From positions 62,001-126,000 of the forward strand of contig DASSIM010000023.1 in assembly GCA_035691865.1 (NCBI GenBank): a stretch of DNA of 64,000 bases, read 5' to 3'. The DNA comes from Nitrosopolaris sp035691865 (GTDB taxonomy: Archaea; Thermoproteota; Nitrososphaeria; Nitrososphaerales; Nitrososphaeraceae). Within the stretch, counting starts at the first letter, position 1; each line of letters starts with the position of its first letter. The notes under the pieces are model-generated. The model had not been told where the DNA came from, did no database searches, and saw only the letters and a list, made by a program, of their open reading frames with translations. A program made the position numbers and the translations under genes. Of the stretch, positions 28,376 through 39,056 are shown piece by piece.

Positions 28376-28591
28376 TATAAATGACGGATCCTAGGTGCAT
28401 CTGTTATACATTTTTTAACAAAATAGTTAGCGTTACATCACCAGTGCTAAAAATTATACAGGATTGGTCGTCAAAGAATAATGTATTATCTATCATCTAA
28501 TCGAATAATGCATTTGGAGTAGCAAATCTACATAGGAAAGCGCTAATGATAGCAATGAAATGACCCGGGTCATCTGATTATCAAAAGTAAA

Positions 28592-28834
28592 ATGAATTAC
28601 AGTAGTACCCATCTGGCTCCACCTCTCTATCAGATCCCCGAATCACTTTACAAAAATTATGGATCAGATCCCAATATAGAGCTTTTAGCACGCGGTGGAA
28701 GGAAAACAGATTCTATAACACATGGTTGTGAGGCTACAACATATCATTCAAACACATATCTGGATGGGAGAGTCAAATTTGAAAAAGACTTGATGTACAC
28801 AGGAGATTATACCAAGAAAGATTCAGAAAAATAA
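28592..28834 (+). CDS. Hypothetical protein
   Basis: An 80-residue, polar, Tyr-rich frame (MNYSSTHLAPPLYQIPESLY ... YTGDYTKKDSEK) with good codon character and no membrane segment. No family recognised. It lies between two secreted-protein genes on the same strand, but gaps of about 200 bases argue against an operon. Confidence 0.5.
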   Translation: MNYSSTHLAPPLYQIPESLYKNYGSDPNIELLARGGRKTDSITHGCEATTYHSNTYLDGRVKFEKDLMYTGDYTKKDSEK

Positions 28835-29018
28835 GTTATGTCATAACAAGTCCGGTATCTGGAAGATGGATTGGAATAAGAGCAATATTCTATAACTTGC
28901 AGGTAATGTAAGAATGGAACAGTGGATCGACAATAATGGTTTGAATAATAAGACTGGTCTACCATTGAATTAATCTTGCCTAGATATAGATAAATACTAT
29001 ATATCACATCTCTGCTTA

Positions 29019-29705
29019 ATGAACAAGCCTAGCTTAGTTTCCACAATGATTGTGGTAACAGCAACGATAGCTATTCTAGTAGCGCAATACGCATTGACAG
29101 TAAACCAGTCATCACATATTGCATTAGCACAACATAATTCTACAAGCTCGATACCATTGTCGAATAGCAGCTTGGTAAAAGTTCAGGCCGGTACAGGAAA
29201 TAGCACTCTTCCCTACGACGTATTTTACCCAAAACAGGTTCAGATTACAGCAGGACAGAGTGTAAGCTGGTATAATGGTGCAAAGGTGGGAGTTCCTCAT
29301 ACTGTTACATTTGTTACTGACAACAAGACAAAGGCATCACTAAGTACACCATTTGCTGTCAAGAACTCATCTAGTTTTATGGCTGTACCTCCTGGTTCTA
29401 ATAGTCAACCTGTGATAATACCAAATCGTCAATATCCCTCCATGACAGTGATTCAAGGATCTAACGCACGAGCCTCTAGCCCAGTTATAATAGATTCTAC
29501 AGCCAAAGTGATTCCTTTGGGTTCCAGTCCCGCATATTCTGTAAAAGGTGATGAAAAATATGTTAATTCTGGACTAATCTTTCCTAAAGGAAAGGGACCA
29601 CCAAATGGCGGCACCTCTTTTACTTTAACATTTGAAAAGACAGGAACATACAATTATTATTGTATAATACATCCCTGGATGAAAGGAAAAGTAATAGTGA
29701 AATAA
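29019..29705 (+). CDS. Secreted cupredoxin (plastocyanin-like)
   Basis: A 228-residue protein with signal peptide (6-37, ending ALAQ). A long Ser/Asn linker leads into a blue-copper domain. Type-1 ligands are His94 (GVPHTVTF), Cys215, His218 and Met221 (YYCIIHPWMKG). The domain is interrupted between the first His and the Cys-His-Met loop by an insert of about 80 residues. Ammonia-oxidising archaea use many such proteins instead of cytochromes for extracellular electron transfer. A TATA-like CTATATAT lies about 20 bases before the ATG. Confidence 0.88.
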   Translation: MNKPSLVSTMIVVTATIAILVAQYALTVNQSSHIALAQHNSTSSIPLSNSSLVKVQAGTGNSTLPYDVFYPKQVQITAGQSVSWYNGAKVGVPHTVTFVTDNKTKASLSTPFAVKNSSSFMAVPPGSNSQPVIIPNRQYPSMTVIQGSNARASSPVIIDSTAKVIPLGSSPAYSVKGDEKYVNSGLIFPKGKGPPNGGTSFTLTFEKTGTYNYYCIIHPWMKGKVIVK

Positions 29706-30405
29706 TAGCCTGACTAACATACGCCAAAGAGCGATATTTGCCATAATGTCATAATCTATCTACAATCCAAGTAGCAGTCGTCCTAATTTTAGGATTTCTG
29801 GATGCAATATTACTATATTCCGATTAAATAAGAAATAAGTTACTAATTCTCAGTAATAGTTCTTATTAGTATTACCTGTGAGAATTAACGACATATCAGC
29901 ATTACTGATTAGTGTAACGCACGAAACTGCTGACTTAAATTTACGAGGTGTAAATCGATGAAAAATTATATGAACTGAGTTTTCGGTCTAACCCTGAATG
30001 CTGGATTCAGCTTGGCATGATGCACCTTAAGCATAGGATCACCTACTATCAATGCGGGTTAAAACACATTCGTGTCTATTACATCAGTACAACCACAGTG
30101 AGTATGACCGCCATCAAATTGCTACACTCCGGACCTCTCCATTTCCATTTGCATTACATGAAGTACCATCGGCAAGATATATCCAACTCTCAAACCTTAG
30201 TTAAATATGATTAAAATATAAGGGGGAATAGGAAATTATTTTCACCTAGCGTTCGTTTGACTCGAATATATCAAAACTGTTGTTTTCAGTATCGGCGCAA
30301 ACTGCATAATAAACCATTCCTGGTACTACCGTCTTAAGAACAACTACCTTCTTCTTTATTCCTTTATATCCCTGATTATCTATCTTGTTCTTCCTTCTCT
30401 ATTAG
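29706..30405. other. Long intergenic region (700 bases)
   Basis: A plus-strand frame 30017-30214 has no motif. Nothing else seen. Confidence 0.4.
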
Positions 30406-30558
30406 TTATAATTGCCTCAGCCTCTCCTTAACTCTTTTACTAGTTGCCGTCATTCGTAATGCCATACTCCAACAAGGACAGAACACACCATCGTGGTAAT
30501 AGTAAAATTCATATCGCCTAGGACAAGATCCTAATACGTAACGTCTTCGACATCGCTG
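30406..30558 (-). pseudogene. Small zinc-ribbon frame without start
   Basis: A 50-codon frame reading SCPRRYEFYYYHDGVFCPCW and then SMALRMTATSKRVKERLRQL before the stop. The first cysteine pair is incomplete (C-x2-R rather than C-x2-C) and a TGA closes the frame upstream with no start codon. It looks like the remnant of a zinc-ribbon protein whose first knuckle has mutated. Confidence 0.45.
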
Positions 30559-30654
30559 TCATCAGTGCTTTTCTCTATTGCGATAATAACGCAGACAGCG
30601 CTGGTTACTCATAGTGCTGCGAAGACTAACATCAGTTCGTACGAAAAATTCTAT

Positions 30655-31026
30655 CTATTTTCCTATTGCATAAAAGATTAGGAGATCTCTAGTATTTCCA
30701 TGGAATCTGTGCTCACTTCCAGCTGGCACAAAGATGGATGTTCCTTGTTTGATAGGATGATTTTTGTGGTTTAAATTGACAAAGCCGTTTCCCTCGATAA
30801 CATAGTAAACCTCGTCCGCAGAATGTGGTTCTTGTGTATCAATTTCACCAGGATGTAATCTGATGATCCCAGCCTGAATACCTTTAGTGGTTATAAAATC
30901 TAGAAAGTAGCCACCATTCCTTCCTTCTAGTTCAGAAAGAAGATCTTTTAGTTCAGATGGGTTTTTCATCAAAATATCTGAATCTAAAACGTTTATAATT
31001 TTATATCTCCAGTGCCTCTGCAGCAA
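30655..31026 (-). CDS. Cupin-domain protein
   Basis: A 123-residue small beta-barrel. The first cupin motif (G-x-I-D-T-Q-E-P-H-S-A-D-E-V-Y-Y-V) and the second (PAGSEHRFHG) are both visible, with His and Glu metal ligands. The start may be the internal MKNPSELKDLL, since the first 19 residues are atypical. Stand-alone cupins of this type bind metal and a small ligand; the reaction cannot be read from sequence. Confidence 0.82.
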   Translation of the reverse strand: MLQRHWRYKIINVLDSDILMKNPSELKDLLSELEGRNGGYFLDFITTKGIQAGIIRLHPGEIDTQEPHSADEVYYVIEGNGFVNLNHKNHPIKQGTSIFVPAGSEHRFHGNTRDLLIFYAIGK

Positions 31027-31213
31027 ATAAATCAGCGCACGAAGTCGTCCGTTTTGTTGACTCCAAAGGATAACACAACGATAACGTTAAAGTATAATGA
31101 ATATAATCGTGGGCCTCACGAGTGCATTCCATCTCGTGAATAATATGAAGATTATCGTCAGAACGCTCGTAATTATTACATACCATTTGATTTACTATCA
31201 CGATATGGACCAT

Positions 31214-32354
31214 TATACTATTACAAGGAAGAGAAGATGTAACAAGCTCCTTGTGAGATCGCTCACACGAGAGTAATCCGTCCTTCTATTCAAGATTACA
31301 TAATATAATTCGTCAGTTGCATGCGACTGTTGATTCTCGTGCTCTCCTCGTTTCGGCCAAATTATGCTATAGCCGTAGAGTTTGAACTTAATAAAGTAAG
31401 GAAATATGTATTCATATTATCATGTTCGGAGAGGATTTCAGAAAGTTTAAAGATTTCTGCCTTGCAATTTAGTGGTATATAAGCTGTTTATGTGATAAAT
31501 TTCATAAAAGACTTTAGGTCATATTGACAGCAGTTGAGAAGAATAGTCTATTGCGATATCGCGATTAGCAAGACCAGCAGGTCTGAGCAAATAAAGAAAT
31601 ACTTCAAAGAAATCGAGTCTAGGAATGGATCTGCATCCAAGTTGTTACTCTTGGCGGACAGAAATCTGTTCATGAAAAATGCTACATCATGATTAAGCAC
31701 ATAAGAAAGGCTGTTAATTATTTCTTTGACTTGTTAGCATCCATTAATCTTCGTATGATTATCGAATAAGACTCGTTTCTTGAGCCTAAATTTCTAAGGT
31801 CAGCATGAACATGGACATGCTTCAACACGGGTTGCTTGACCAGTCAAAAGGTTCATTATATATCCTATTTGGAGCAACGTATAACCGCATTATAAGATAG
31901 GCGCTGACCTTTTACTGCTTATACGATCTTCATCTTGCCACTCTCGCTCAAGTATGATACAACTATCTACTTCTTTATCATAAGAAGGGGTTTCCTAGAT
32001 TTTATTTTGAGTGCCTTCAACACTAAAGCCACTAGTCTTATACCATATTCTCTTGCCTAAACCAAATTTCTAGATTTTATGGTCTTTATACAGTTGAGCT
32101 AATGCTTCGCTGTTTTGTTCTTAAATAGTATAAGATAGATAATATATCACAAGTATAGCTATCACTAATGAACCGACACAAGGTCCTAGTTGTTGTATAC
32201 AACTTGTAATACCAATAATATTGCTCTTGTATTTGAGGTATTTGAGATCTGAGCGCTACCATCTAATCGATTGTGGATTAAAGCTTGATGAGTCAATAGG
32301 CAAGAAGTACGCATACATATTTATTGTGATTTTGCCTTATCACATCTAACAAAA
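31214..32354. other. Long intergenic region (about 1.1 kb)
   Basis: A short plus-strand stretch at 31564-31692 reads protein-like (RSEQIKKYFKEIESRNGSAS) without a start and could be a relic. The 200 bases before 32355 hold TATA-like runs. Otherwise nothing seen. Confidence 0.35.
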
Positions 32355-32933
32355 ATGGTTTTGTATGGACTTTTATGCAATCTTGGTATTAGGGGCGGAT
32401 TGATGATCGGCACTACAGCAGCTGAGATATTGACATCATACTGGCATTCCAGACATAATCAATCGTTGCCTCCTAAAGTATATTTTTTCAATAGAAGAAT
32501 TCATCATGGAGAGATAGGAGCATTATTGGGATTATCTTCGTTGTTTTTAAGAGGAACCTCAGTTCCAACTGTGACTGTAGCCGCCATTCTTACAGGCATG
32601 GGAATGGGACTCGTGAAGGACGACTATCTTGACATTATGGATTGGTTTAAGCTCACGAAGAAAAACGTAGATCAAAAACAAGTACGAATACCAAGAACGA
32701 AACAGGCAAAAAAACAAGCCACTGAGAGAGTCAATGAACCTCAGTATACCTGTAAGAAACCAGAAGAAAGATGTTCGGTTATTGCTGAAAGAATAAGTAA
32801 TACCAATATAAACAAAAAGGCCATTCTTGAACCTTTAAGAAAACATATACGAAACCTGATAGACACACAATCTCAAACAATAAAACAAATTGAATCACAA
32901 ATAAAAGATACACAGAAACACCTCATTGGCTGA
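32355..32933 (+). CDS. Membrane protein with HHGE motif and helical tail
   Basis: A 192-residue protein. Hydrophobic segments lie at about 5-25, 54-66 and 70-87. Between them is RRIHHGEIGALLGL (47-60) and after them GMGMGLVKDDYLDI (82-95), conserved-looking His, Glu and Asp residues near the membrane. The tail (100-192) is charged and helical with CKKPEERC and a coiled region. I recall similar proteins in thaumarchaeal genomes without known function. It stands alone on the edge of a gene-poor zone. Confidence 0.6.
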   Translation: MVLYGLLCNLGIRGGLMIGTTAAEILTSYWHSRHNQSLPPKVYFFNRRIHHGEIGALLGLSSLFLRGTSVPTVTVAAILTGMGMGLVKDDYLDIMDWFKLTKKNVDQKQVRIPRTKQAKKQATERVNEPQYTCKKPEERCSVIAERISNTNINKKAILEPLRKHIRNLIDTQSQTIKQIESQIKDTQKHLIG

Positions 32934-33408
32934 TTATGTCACCCCCGTGCCATTCAAAATAAAGCTCACCGAGAGATGCATCTGCAGATAGTCCTGCCCT
33001 CTATAAAACCTTGACTATAGCAAATAATGGAATCAAATATATTGATAGATTGAGAGAGTTGAGGGTTCAAGACACTCAGAAGCGGTTTATAATTAATGTA
33101 GGAAGTCAAGATACTGAGCGAATCTAGCTATATTTACAATTTAATTACATATTTTCAAATAGTATAACTCAGTTTGTGATGTGTAGACAGACTTAAGGTT
33201 GTCTAGCCCGAGAAGACATCAAACAACGGCAAGGGAGAACCATCCATAAATAATGCTTATATTGAGTCGTTAGCATGAGTCAACAAGCGTTGACGTTTTG
33301 GCTATCTATATAATCTAATATTGTTTAATGATGCAATACCTTATACTAATTGTCAATTCGTGCATCTTTTCCATGTTCATCCATTAGCTCACACCACCTA
33401 ATGCTTTT
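32934..33408. other. Intergenic, no gene seen
   Basis: AT-rich, with stops in all frames. Confidence 0.4.
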
Positions 33409-34193
33409 ATCTATGTCGAATCATTCATTGCTGCTTTATCCAGTTCACCTGAACCTGAAAATCTAATTGATTTCGTAAATCAAGTCGCAGATTTATCAAA
33501 AGCTGAATCAATACCACTTAAAAAATTAGAGGGCTATGTCAAACACAAGGGAGAAGAAAAACAAATGCTTAGAGAGAAATTAGACATAGACGCGCAATTT
33601 TAGAAAGTGCAGATGTAGAAATACAAACCATAACCGAGTATAAACAATTAAAAGCGGAATTAAGCAAGCATCATCTTTCGTCTGAAGATCCTTAGAAGCT
33701 TTTAGGAGTACTTGATAACATCGAGTAATATCGATATGATCCTAGAAGTATAGTGGCTTAATTCTTTAATATCAAATCGCTAAAACGAAGAGAGAAATCG
33801 TTACAGGATAATTGCGAAACCCTCGAATGTCAGAAGGTAGACAAGTACGACCGCTCTTACAACGAATTCTGTCTATGATGATTGATATGGATATATTGCT
33901 ACCATCCAGCCTCGTGGTAAATGAGAAAGCACAGAAATATAATTTGTCTATTTAGGCCGCAGCTTATCAACTGACTGAGGACATTAGAATTATATTAGAA
34001 TCACCATGCTGAATAAGGAAATATCCCGACTATACGTGCAAATATTTGGAATGAATGAAATTTGCGCGCCAAGAAAGAGATAACATCATTGCTAAAGCTT
34101 CAGAATTACGGAATTACAGATGATGAAATATTAAATGTGTTCGAATTCTTGAAATGGGCGCATTTTGAATTTGCGGCTTCAATTCGAAGCTAA
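33409..34193 (+). pseudogene. Decayed coiled-coil protein gene
   Basis: Protein-like pieces follow each other in shifting phases: SSSPEPENLIDFVNQVADLS, PLKKLEGYVKHKGEEKQM, SADVEIQTITEYKQLKAELS, then after several stops YQLTEDIRIILESP and finally LLKLQNYGITDDEILNVFEF, ending at TAA 34191. At least four in-frame stops and two frame changes interrupt it. The order matches a long coiled-coil protein found in multiple copies in thaumarchaeal genomes, of unknown role (my recollection; not checked). It is clearly dead. Confidence 0.6.
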
Positions 34194-34945
34194 AACGGAC
34201 ACGTAGCACGGGCGCGTTCGTGATCCAGAATCAGCAATTGCTCAGCCCATGACCTGTTCTGATCAAGCGCCTCGGACCAAGGGATGAATCCCGATGCATT
34301 GCCGGAACAAAAGTATTACTTCAGACTAAAATGTAACACTCAAACCCCCCCTAAATCCATTTGATACCATCGATCTCTATTTGTCATGTATGATAGCTTT
34401 TCTATGGAGTAGTAACGACTGAAGTCTGGTGATTACTTGCGGTAGCGATGGCCGTAGGTACAATGGCATTGGTTAGACCATGACGGATGGCTCCGGAGAG
34501 CGCTTGGTGGTTATCTTTTGCATTGGCTTGGATATACTGTGATCGGTTGCGCCCTATGTCCCTGATGTATTATCTTTTGCGTTGTTATTAGCGATAGTAT
34601 GCTTAGTCGGCCGGTATTATTGGCCGTCTTTATTACTACCGGCGCTAAAATATTGGGATGTTTTGTTCTAGCCCAGTCGATTCATTCAAGGGTATCGCAC
34701 CGACGTCAAATCAAACAGTACCGATAATAATGCATGTTGTATTACTCAATTGTTCCTCACGGCAAAATGCTCTTATCGGCTGCTACAAATTGGGCCTATT
34801 GTGAATTTTGAGTCCTAGTATTCAAGTCGGTTTTCTAAAGGTTTAGAAACGCATAAAGTGCTAAAGTTTTGCAAACAATCAATCGACAAGGTATGGACAC
34901 GTTGCGCGTCAGAAAGGGTTAGTCCTATAGCAAAAAGGGTAGAGG
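34194..34945. other. Long intergenic region (752 bases), locally GC-richer
   Basis: Composition between 34200 and 34700 is noticeably more GC-rich than the neighbours, but I find no gene. It may be decayed foreign sequence. A C7 run lies near 34343. Confidence 0.4.
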
Positions 34946-35146
34946 CTACTGACTCGCGTTAGCCTTTGGGCCAGCGGCGACAGTCGTGTTCATTGTCGCA
35001 TTGCTCGCAGCAGTAGTCGCGTTCTTTGCCGTCCCCACGCCAGCGGGCGCTTGTGCGTTTGCTACGCTTACAGCGTATAGGGCTGCTGCTACGAATGCTG
35101 TCAACAATATTGCCGCCATTATCGTGAACGATATTTGTTTCTGCAT
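34946..35146 (-). CDS. Small secreted Ala-rich protein
   Basis: A 66-residue protein. A clean signal peptide (8-31, ending SVANA-QA) precedes an Ala/Thr/Asn-rich mature part with N-x-T sequons (KNATTAASNATMNTTVAAG). The mature part is only about 35 residues, suggesting a surface or cell-wall-type peptide. GC content is higher than the surroundings. Function unknown. Confidence 0.6.
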   Translation of the reverse strand: MQKQISFTIMAAILLTAFVAAALYAVSVANAQAPAGVGTAKNATTAASNATMNTTVAAGPKANASQ

Positions 35147-35738
35147 CGGAATACAGATGAGAAAAATGTATATAAGAGTTCTCTATGATTTGCGTTAATC
35201 TTCTAGCGTAAGAGTACTCTAAAGCTCAGGATTTAAAGATTACCAGACTTATTAATTCTAGATGTGAGAAAGCCAGTATGTATTCGCGCAGGACTATGAT
35301 GATACTCCACTGTGTAGTGCGCAAAGCAAGACAAAAAAACGCATCCTTCGCACAAGTCTTTTAAATGGGAAGTATAGAATCATAGTTACATGACACCGAG
35401 GACATTCAATTTCTTATTCAATAGATAGATCATGCTCTTGGACAGGCTCTTCCTTGGCCTTTTCAAATTCGGAAAGTAATCTTGACATTGAATGAGCCCG
35501 GGCACATCTTCTATTAAACATTGAATGACATACTGAGGAGGGAGAGGGTAGTAAACATAACATATTTTTACCGTTTATGATAAGAATTCAGTAATACGCC
35601 TAGATCTAAAAGATCTAAATCCAAAAGAAGTCGAGAAAAAATCAGGACATCGGTACCGACTCGTGTGGATGATAGGTGTAGGCATGAATACAGATCTATA
35701 CGTCCAATCCATATATACGATTGAGTGCACTGCTAATT
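35147..35738. other. Intergenic (about 590 bases)
   Basis: No gene seen. CATATATACG at 35708-35717 is a TATA-like element about 25 bases before ATG 35739. Confidence 0.4.
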
Positions 35739-36323
35739 ATGACAGCAACAAAAAAGGAAGCAGAAAGATCCTCCACAGAATATGATGTTAAAAGAGAATT
35801 AAGAACCGAATTATCGGAACAAAATCACGCCGTCGATAGAGCATTAAATGAAACTCGAGACAATATCAGGAGAACAGTAGATGAAGCCAGGAAAGTGATC
35901 CCACATAACACAGAGGCAATCAATGATTACCAAGAGCAGACTCTGCAATCAAGTAAAGAAATTGCAGATAGCTACCTAGAATCTCAAAAGGAAATTATAA
36001 AATCATATCAATCCACTTGGGTCCCGTACATTGAGAACATGTATAATGCGTTCTGGAATAATTGGGCGTCACCACAAAGGGCAGCTGAAATCTATGCGAG
36101 AGCAGTAAGCAATTTTGCAGATAACGTGATGGCCACATTTAGAATCGCAAACAATACACTATTTATGAATATAGGTGCGTACAAAACATTTGTTCAGCGT
36201 GAGAAAGATGATGTGAAAGAATTTTCGAGAATGGCTGCTAACACCGCAAGAACTTTTGAAAACAATTCAAGAGAATTTGGAATACTAGGCCAGCATAAAG
36301 ATACAAAGAATTACGTCCGTTAA
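35739..36323 (+). CDS. Helical coiled-coil protein, phasin-like
   Basis: Start placed at MTATKKEAERSS (35739), which fits the TATA spacing; a frame start at 35721 adds six residues. The 194-residue protein is almost wholly amphipathic helix, with a charged first half (about 10-90) and the segment QSTWVPYIENMYNAFWNNW with aromatic residues (about 88-106). It has no Cys or signal peptide. This architecture resembles phasins that coat polyhydroxyalkanoate granules, and some Nitrososphaera have PHA synthase genes, but none is in this window. The phasin idea is inference. Confidence 0.6.
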   Translation: MTATKKEAERSSTEYDVKRELRTELSEQNHAVDRALNETRDNIRRTVDEARKVIPHNTEAINDYQEQTLQSSKEIADSYLESQKEIIKSYQSTWVPYIENMYNAFWNNWASPQRAAEIYARAVSNFADNVMATFRIANNTLFMNIGAYKTFVQREKDDVKEFSRMAANTARTFENNSREFGILGQHKDTKNYVR

Positions 36324-36543
36324 GGACGCCTGCATATTTTTGTATTAAAAGATAATTTACGCGCCAATTATTCCTCTGTCTAGCGTCTGCAATCACTTTG
36401 GTTGCCGCCATAACGCAGACACCGAATGAGCACTTCCCATTCCGTGGCATTCCCGGTGTTATAATACGTCAGCCACGTAAAAAGTGGTGGAAAGAATTGG
36501 TGAATCAATCAAGCAGGTGTGATGGCATACGCCAATTCTTTGC

Positions 36544-36948
36544 CTACGCCATTCTATGAATTTTTAGACGCTGCAAATACTTGTCTATTAGCGCTGAATT
36601 TCTCTCGCTCACCATGAAGTACTTCAATTTTTCTGGTTCCTTCGGATCCGTCACAGTATACTGATATCTGATGCTCTTTTTGCCTTCGAATTCAACACCC
36701 AATGGTCGATCTTACTGGATCAAATGTAGTGTTGTTTTTTCGCTTGGCTCTAATTTGACGAATTGACTGTCCTTCGTCAGCGCCTCAGGGATACCATCTT
36801 CGTCCTAGCACATCTGTTGGTTCTTCATTTCTGCAATTCCAAACACAAATTCTTCAGATTCGTTTGAAAAGGCAATCTTTCTGTCTAATATATCCTGATT
36901 GATGCCATTTTCCGACTTGAGCTCTATTCGAACAACAGCTTTTATCAT
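36544..36948 (-). pseudogene. Hypothetical protein gene with two in-frame stops
   Basis: A single frame from ATG 36948 (MIKAVVRIELKSENGINQDI) to TAG at 36544 is protein-like throughout its 134 codons but contains TAG at 36805-36807 and TAA at 36712-36714. The middle reads DEDGIPEALTKDSQFVKLEP and the end VTDPKEPEKLKYFMVSER. No frame change is needed, so substitution rather than indel broke it. Family unknown. Confidence 0.7.
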
Positions 36949-37008
36949 TATGATATCTATTGGAGTGATGCAGACTTAGAGCTGTAAACTATTGCATCAT
37001 AATAGATT

Positions 37009-37614
37009 TTAATCTAATAATGAATTTCTCTCAGGATTTTCTATTTTTTTAATTTTCTTGGACAAGCTAGCTAGGTCCTCTTCCAATACTTGTCCCAGAT
37101 TTTTGTTGTAAAGTGTAGCAGCTGGATGGATGGTTATGAAATACTCTTGACCGTTTCTTTTTATGATTTTTCCTCTATTCTCTTTGAATAATTTTCCACC
37201 AAGAATAGCTGAATAGGCTGTAGCTCCCAAAAGACAAATGATTCTTGGCGCAATAAGAGAAATCTGCCTATCTAGATAAGGTCTACATGCTGATCGTTCG
37301 TCCTCTTCAGGTACCCTGTTCCCAGGAGGTCGACATTTTATTATATTGGTTATGAAAACCTGTGACCTCTCTATTCCAGCTTTTTGTAGCGCTCCATCTA
37401 AAATAAGTCCCGCGACGCCTACAAACGGCCGTCCCTGCTCATCTTCGTTTTTTCCTGGTGCTTCCCCAATAAAAATTACTTTTGCTGAAATTTGTCCTTC
37501 TCCTGGTACAGCATTCTTCCTGCATCTGGAAAGTTTACAAAGTGGGCAGTCAATGATCTCGCTAGCAATTTTTTCTAACGTGTCATTCGAAATGCTATGA
37601 GCAGGTGCTACCAT
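37009..37614 (-). CDS. Uracil-DNA glycosylase, family 4
   Basis: A 201-residue iron-sulfur UDG. Cluster cysteines are C23 and C26 (CPLC), one in IIKCRPPGN and one in SACRPYLD. Motif 1 GEAPGKNEDEQGRPFVG (51-67) positions the water, and IHPAAT is motif 2. It removes uracil from deaminated DNA and starts base excision repair; thermophile-type family 4 enzymes often bind PCNA. The lysine-rich tail (KKIKKIENPERNS) carries no clear PIP box. Length is normal. Confidence 0.92.
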   Translation of the reverse strand: MVAPAHSISNDTLEKIASEIIDCPLCKLSRCRKNAVPGEGQISAKVIFIGEAPGKNEDEQGRPFVGVAGLILDGALQKAGIERSQVFITNIIKCRPPGNRVPEEDERSACRPYLDRQISLIAPRIICLLGATAYSAILGGKLFKENRGKIIKRNGQEYFITIHPAATLYNKNLGQVLEEDLASLSKKIKKIENPERNSLLD

Positions 37615-37949
37615 TTATCCTCACGTGTTCCAAAGAGTTCGAGCCTCAAGTAGGTCTATAGATAATATTGATGTTGTTCCTTAGATTAATTTGACAAAAC
37701 ACCAGTATGCCACTTAATTATATTTCTTAATACATGTGAATAGATTAATATAAGATGCAGTTCTTGCCTAATTAACTCTTCTAAGTAAATATGTTATCGA
37801 GCGGACAATCGGACTGGCGTAATGCGCCCAAATCATGTTGTATGACGCTACTATCACTTTCAACTGATTCGATAATCGAATCTAGACTTTTGACAGACAT
37901 GTATATGGCCTGGATACTTGACTGAAGCGGTTAAGCAATTTTGTGCCGA
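37615..37949. other. Intergenic (335 bases)
   Basis: No gene seen; AT-rich upstream sequence of the glycosylase. Confidence 0.35.
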
Positions 37950-38337
37950 TAAAAGTGTCTCTCGCAATATGAGACATCACTTTATATCCATGTGAACAAA
38001 GATGGAAATGAGTATACTCCTGGGTTAATACAAGATGACAATTTTAGAACAATGATATAAATTGATGAATCTCCTGCTATGTTCGTTCATGAATTTAACC
38101 AGGTAGTAACTGATGAGATGAGATCGATTGGAAACGAGAATTAAAGAAAGTGATGGATTGCAGTTGCAAAGAAAAATGATTCAATATTTGATGAACCGGG
38201 GCTAAGTGGTGAAGTAGGAGGAAGAGTAACCCAATTGTACATAGATTATTCGACTAGGTCAGTTCTAACAAAGTTACAGCCCTGGGGACACAGGGATCTC
38301 GTAGAATTGAACTGGAAGAAATTGTTCAGTTGATTAT
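37950..38337 (+). pseudogene. Decayed gene of unknown function
   Basis: One forward phase reads IHVNKDGNEYTPGLIQDDNF, then stop, IDESPAMFVHEFNQVVTDEM, then stops at about 38142 and 38151, then NDSIFDEPGLSGEVGGRVTQ and KLQPWGHRDLVELNWKKLFS to TGA near 38331. Codon use between stops is normal. It overlaps the end of the convergent DUF45 gene by a few bases. No family recognised. Confidence 0.45.
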
Positions 38338-39056
38338 TGTACATAATCTGTTAGTAGCCAGTATTTATGCAGTAATTTTCTATGATGTTGAAATTCAGGA
38401 TCCAGTAGCTTGACTATGTTCCAAAATTCTTTCGAGTGATTGAGCTCGATTAGATGAGCGAGCTCATGTACAATAACGTAATCTATGAGCTCAACAGGAA
38501 GTGAAGCTAAAAGTAAATTAAAGTTCAGATTTCCACTTTTGGAACAACTGGCCCACCTTGAACGCTGATCCTTTATTAAAACTCTGTTACATGCTGGAAG
38601 ATTTGGGTTCCTCTTTCTGATGAAGTCAATACGTTCTGATATTATTTTCTTGGTTTCAGCCAGATACCATCGCTTAATATTGGTCTTATATCTGCGCCTA
38701 TCAGTGACATGAAAGGTTATGGTTTGTAAGTTATCTGAAACTATCACAGAGGCTGCAATGTCTTTAGTTACTCGAAGACTGTATCGCTTGCCTAGAAATG
38801 AAATTGTGTTTAATTTTAGATCCTCCTCACTACACTCAATTCGGAGTCTCTCATAGTATTCTGATGTTTCTAGAATCCACTCTTTTTTGATGTTTAAGAA
38901 TTTCATTACTTCGTCAATTTCATAATTAAATATTGGAACTACGACATAAAGTCCAAATATGCTTGCCTTCAAGCGTAATTGCTTTGCTCTTTTACTTTTC
39001 TTGACTTGTACGGTTAGCATTCTACCGTTTGATAGCTGCACCTGCAAAGACGACAA
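38334..39056 (-). CDS. DUF45/YgjP-type zinc metallopeptidase
   Basis: A 240-residue protein. The gluzincin-like motif VIVHELAHLIELNHSKEFW (about 194-212) provides HExxH and a third ligand His. RWASCSKSGNLNFN upstream is the conserved substrate-strand motif of the family. The N-terminal half is the beta-rich YgjP domain (KKSKRAKQLRLKASIFG). It is cytosolic, with no signal peptide. In bacteria such genes often sit with type I restriction systems, but no HsdR, HsdM or HsdS is in this window. Confidence 0.88.
   Translation of the reverse strand: MSSLQVQLSNGRMLTVQVKKSKRAKQLRLKASIFGLYVVVPIFNYEIDEVMKFLNIKKEWILETSEYYERLRIECSEEDLKLNTISFLGKRYSLRVTKDIAASVIVSDNLQTITFHVTDRRRYKTNIKRWYLAETKKIISERIDFIRKRNPNLPACNRVLIKDQRSRWASCSKSGNLNFNLLLASLPVELIDYVIVHELAHLIELNHSKEFWNIVKLLDPEFQHHRKLLHKYWLLTDYVQ

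Noticed and set aside
38334..39056. DUF45 peptidase as sign of a type I restriction locus
   Set aside because: No restriction, modification or specificity subunit gene is present nearby.
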